Source: Phoenix dactylifera (lineage: Eukaryota; Streptophyta; Magnoliopsida; Arecales; Arecaceae). Taken from it: DNA of 64,000 nucleotides. The translations under genes and the position numbers were made by a program. Below the pieces are notes generated by a model. That model had not been told where the DNA came from and made no database searches. It saw only the letters and a list, made by a program, of their open reading frames with translations. Shown in pieces: positions 62,201 through 64,000 of this stretch (position 1 is its first letter; each line of letters begins with the position of its first letter). Where the stretch lies: positions 19,317,528-19,381,527 of the forward strand of contig NC_052395.1 in the NCBI RefSeq assembly GCF_009389715.1, given 5' to 3'.

Positions 62201-64000
62201 ATGGCGCTGAGAATTGATGGACAATGCCAAGGGAGGAGAAGAGGGAGTGAAAACGATGATTAGCAAATTCTCCCCCGCCGTCGGAGCGAAAACGTTTAAT
62301 AGAATATGTGAATTGCCGTTCAACAAGGGATTTGAAATGTAGAAATGTATCGAATACATCTGATTTACGAGCTATGGGATAGACCCATGAGTAACGAGTA
62401 AAATCATCTACAAACAGTACATAGAATCGAGCAACAATGTCGGAGCTTGGAGGAGAGGGGCCCCAAACGTCGGAGTGGATGAGTTCAAGAGGAGACTGTG
62501 TAGTCCTGGAGTGTAAACCGAAAGGAAGTCGACTGCTTTTGGCTAGGCAGCATGACTGGCAGAGAGTTGATAATGAAGTTGGCTGGCGAAAACGGAGGGT
62601 GTTGGAGAGGCGTTGTAATATGTTGTTGGCTGGATGACCTAAGCGAAGATGCCAGAGTGAAGAAGATGTGGACGCTGTGTAGGCTTTGGGGAATGCTGAG
62701 GAGGAAGACGACTGATGAAAGATGAATGGGATTTTGTAGAGACCATCAGAGCAGCTTCCCTGAAAAAGAATGTTGTTCGATATCTTGTCCTTGATAACGC
62801 AACCAGAGGAGTCAAAAATGAGGATACAATTGTTGTCCGAAGCCAGTTTATGGACTGAAAGAAGGTTGTGGGAGATGTGTGGAGTATGTAATAATGTAGA
62901 GAGTTGAAATGTGTGTGAGGGAGTGTGAAGGATACCTGAACCAGTATGACTGATATCAGTTGAGGAGCCATCACCGAGTAGGACTTTATCTGAGCCAGAG
63001 TAAGAACATGGTTGATGAACCAAAGATGAATCGGGTGTCATATGTGATGATGCCCCGCTGTCGATGACCCAGTCTCCAGAGGAAGATCCAGTAGATGAGT
63101 GAGCTATGTGTGCTTGAGGTCGAGGAAATGAGGGAGCATTTCCTTGATAGTTAGGATCCAGTCGAAACCAGCAGCGGGCTGTGGAATGACCCTGCTTGTG
63201 ACAAATCTGACATTCAATGGGAGATTTGGACTCCCTGCTTTGAGAGGATGGAAACCAGCCTCCTGGTCTTGTGCGACCCCGTCCTCGAGATGAAGAGAAG
63301 AAGCGACCACGACCGCGTCCTCGGGCTGCCATGAGAGCAAAGGAGCTATCAAATGCAGAGTGTTGCCTGTCTTTGGAGTTCATGATGATTTCTTCACTGC
63401 AGAGGAGAGCATACAGTTCATCAAGAGATATGGTGGAAGACCGAATGCGAATAGCTGTGGCGAAGGAATCGTAACAGGTTGGTAAGCCATTGAGGATGTA
63501 GAGAATTATATCCTCAGTGTCTGGACTGGAACCAGTAGCTGCCAGTGCATCGATCTTGGACCGGACCTCATTGAGATACTGTTGCATAGACAGATTATTC
63601 TTCCGAATATTATGGAGCTCATTTTTCAGTTGAATGATGTGAGTCCGAGTAGCTGAATTCAGCCGAGTATCTAGAGTCCTCCAGATCTGGTGACAGTGTT
63701 CTAAATTGACCACAAAAGGGAGAAGAGATGGAGAGATGGTGGAATATAGTGCAGTGGATAGAAATTGGTCTGTGAGTGACGAATTTTCGAATTCTTCTGG
63801 ATCAATGGTGGTTGCTGAGGGAGCTTTGTCATCAAGAAAACTCAGGAAACCACTTGCCTTGAAGATGCGAGTGATTTGAGAGCGCTAGGTAAGGTAATTT
63901 TCGGCAGTAAGCTGGGTCGGAACCAGAGATTGGATCCGGGTAATGAGGAATTTCAGGTTTGGGGAGATAGCGAAGTTGGAAAAGCTTCCACAGGCTTCGT
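59268..64000 (+). mobile_element. CACTA transposon, left end, runs past the window
   Basis: It starts CACTACAGGAAATGTGGG with TAA just before it as the likely target copy. The subterminal array CGACGCTTT...AGCGTCG fills 59290-59460, and a GC-rich leader similar to those near 825-1037 and 18750 follows to 59650. From 59656 the element is occupied by a copia insertion. The right end and any transposase lie outside. Confidence 0.75.
59656..64000 (-). mobile_element. Ty1/copia element, Ale/Retrofit-like, nearly whole in view
   Basis: A short 3' LTR (about 59656-59878, TG to CA) is followed on the minus strand by one continuous frame of about 1270 codons (59901-63713) holding, in gag-to-RNase H order, the gag end with a CCHC knuckle (CQICHKQGHSTARC), protease (WVIDSGASSHM), integrase, RT (YILIYVDDILLTG) and RNase H (ARSSTEAEYRAL). 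The gag start continues to the window edge; the 5' LTR is outside. Short LTRs and the gag wording suggest Ale/Retrofit, tentatively. It looks almost whole in the visible part, with about one apparent break, and it is nested in a CACTA, so it is among the youngest insertions here. Confidence 0.85.

Overview
The window is plant nuclear DNA, most likely from a monocot and perhaps a palm. The reasons are a plant-type ABCG half-transporter gene with GT-AG introns, CACTA (En/Spm) transposons, Angela-, SIRE-, Tork- and Ale-like copia elements, a plant L1-type LINE, and a tendency for CpG sites to have changed to TpG/CpA. The taxon is inferred from general character only.

The backbone is a tandem segmental duplication. 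The unit reads, left to right: the 5' part of a minus-strand LINE, an ABCG half-transporter gene on the minus strand, about 5 kb of AT-rich upstream DNA with a PIF/Harbinger-like element, then a CACTA element. Unit 1 occupies about 5.5-16.6 kb and unit 2 about 25.1-55.2 kb. Unit 2 is longer because later insertions opened it up. The LINE starts again at about 58.0 kb, so a third unit probably lies past the right edge. ABCG copy 1 (complement 6296-9434, four exons, 627 codons plus stop) is intact. Copy 2 (complement 25907-29052) has lost one base in exon 2 and is probably a pseudogene. The copies are almost identical over about 7.99-12.81 kb but differ by about 2-5 percent on either side, which looks like gene conversion.

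Left edge (1-5.5 kb): a CACTA end inserted in a broken Tork-like copia element, itself inserted in the LINE. Centre (16.6-25.8 kb): the LINE carrying a solo LTR and a 6.2-kb CACTA element with a decayed Transposase_24-type gene and an old SIRE-type LTR. Unit 2 (34.4-55.2 kb): its CACTA copy is split by a 10.3-kb Angela-like element with 2.6-kb LTRs, a related solo LTR, and a SIRE-type solo LTR. That solo LTR is split by a 4.4-kb CACTA element carrying fragments of about four host genes: an HpcH/HpaI aldolase, plastid ribosomal protein L15, a PAS1-like FKBP and a zinc-ribbon protein. Right edge (55.2-64 kb): a SIRE-like LTR and gag, LINE copy 3, a CACTA start, and inside it a nearly whole Ale/Retrofit-like copia element running off the window.

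Only the ABCG genes are ordinary host genes. No tRNA, rRNA or CRISPR was found. Family names rest on recalled motifs, not on database searches.
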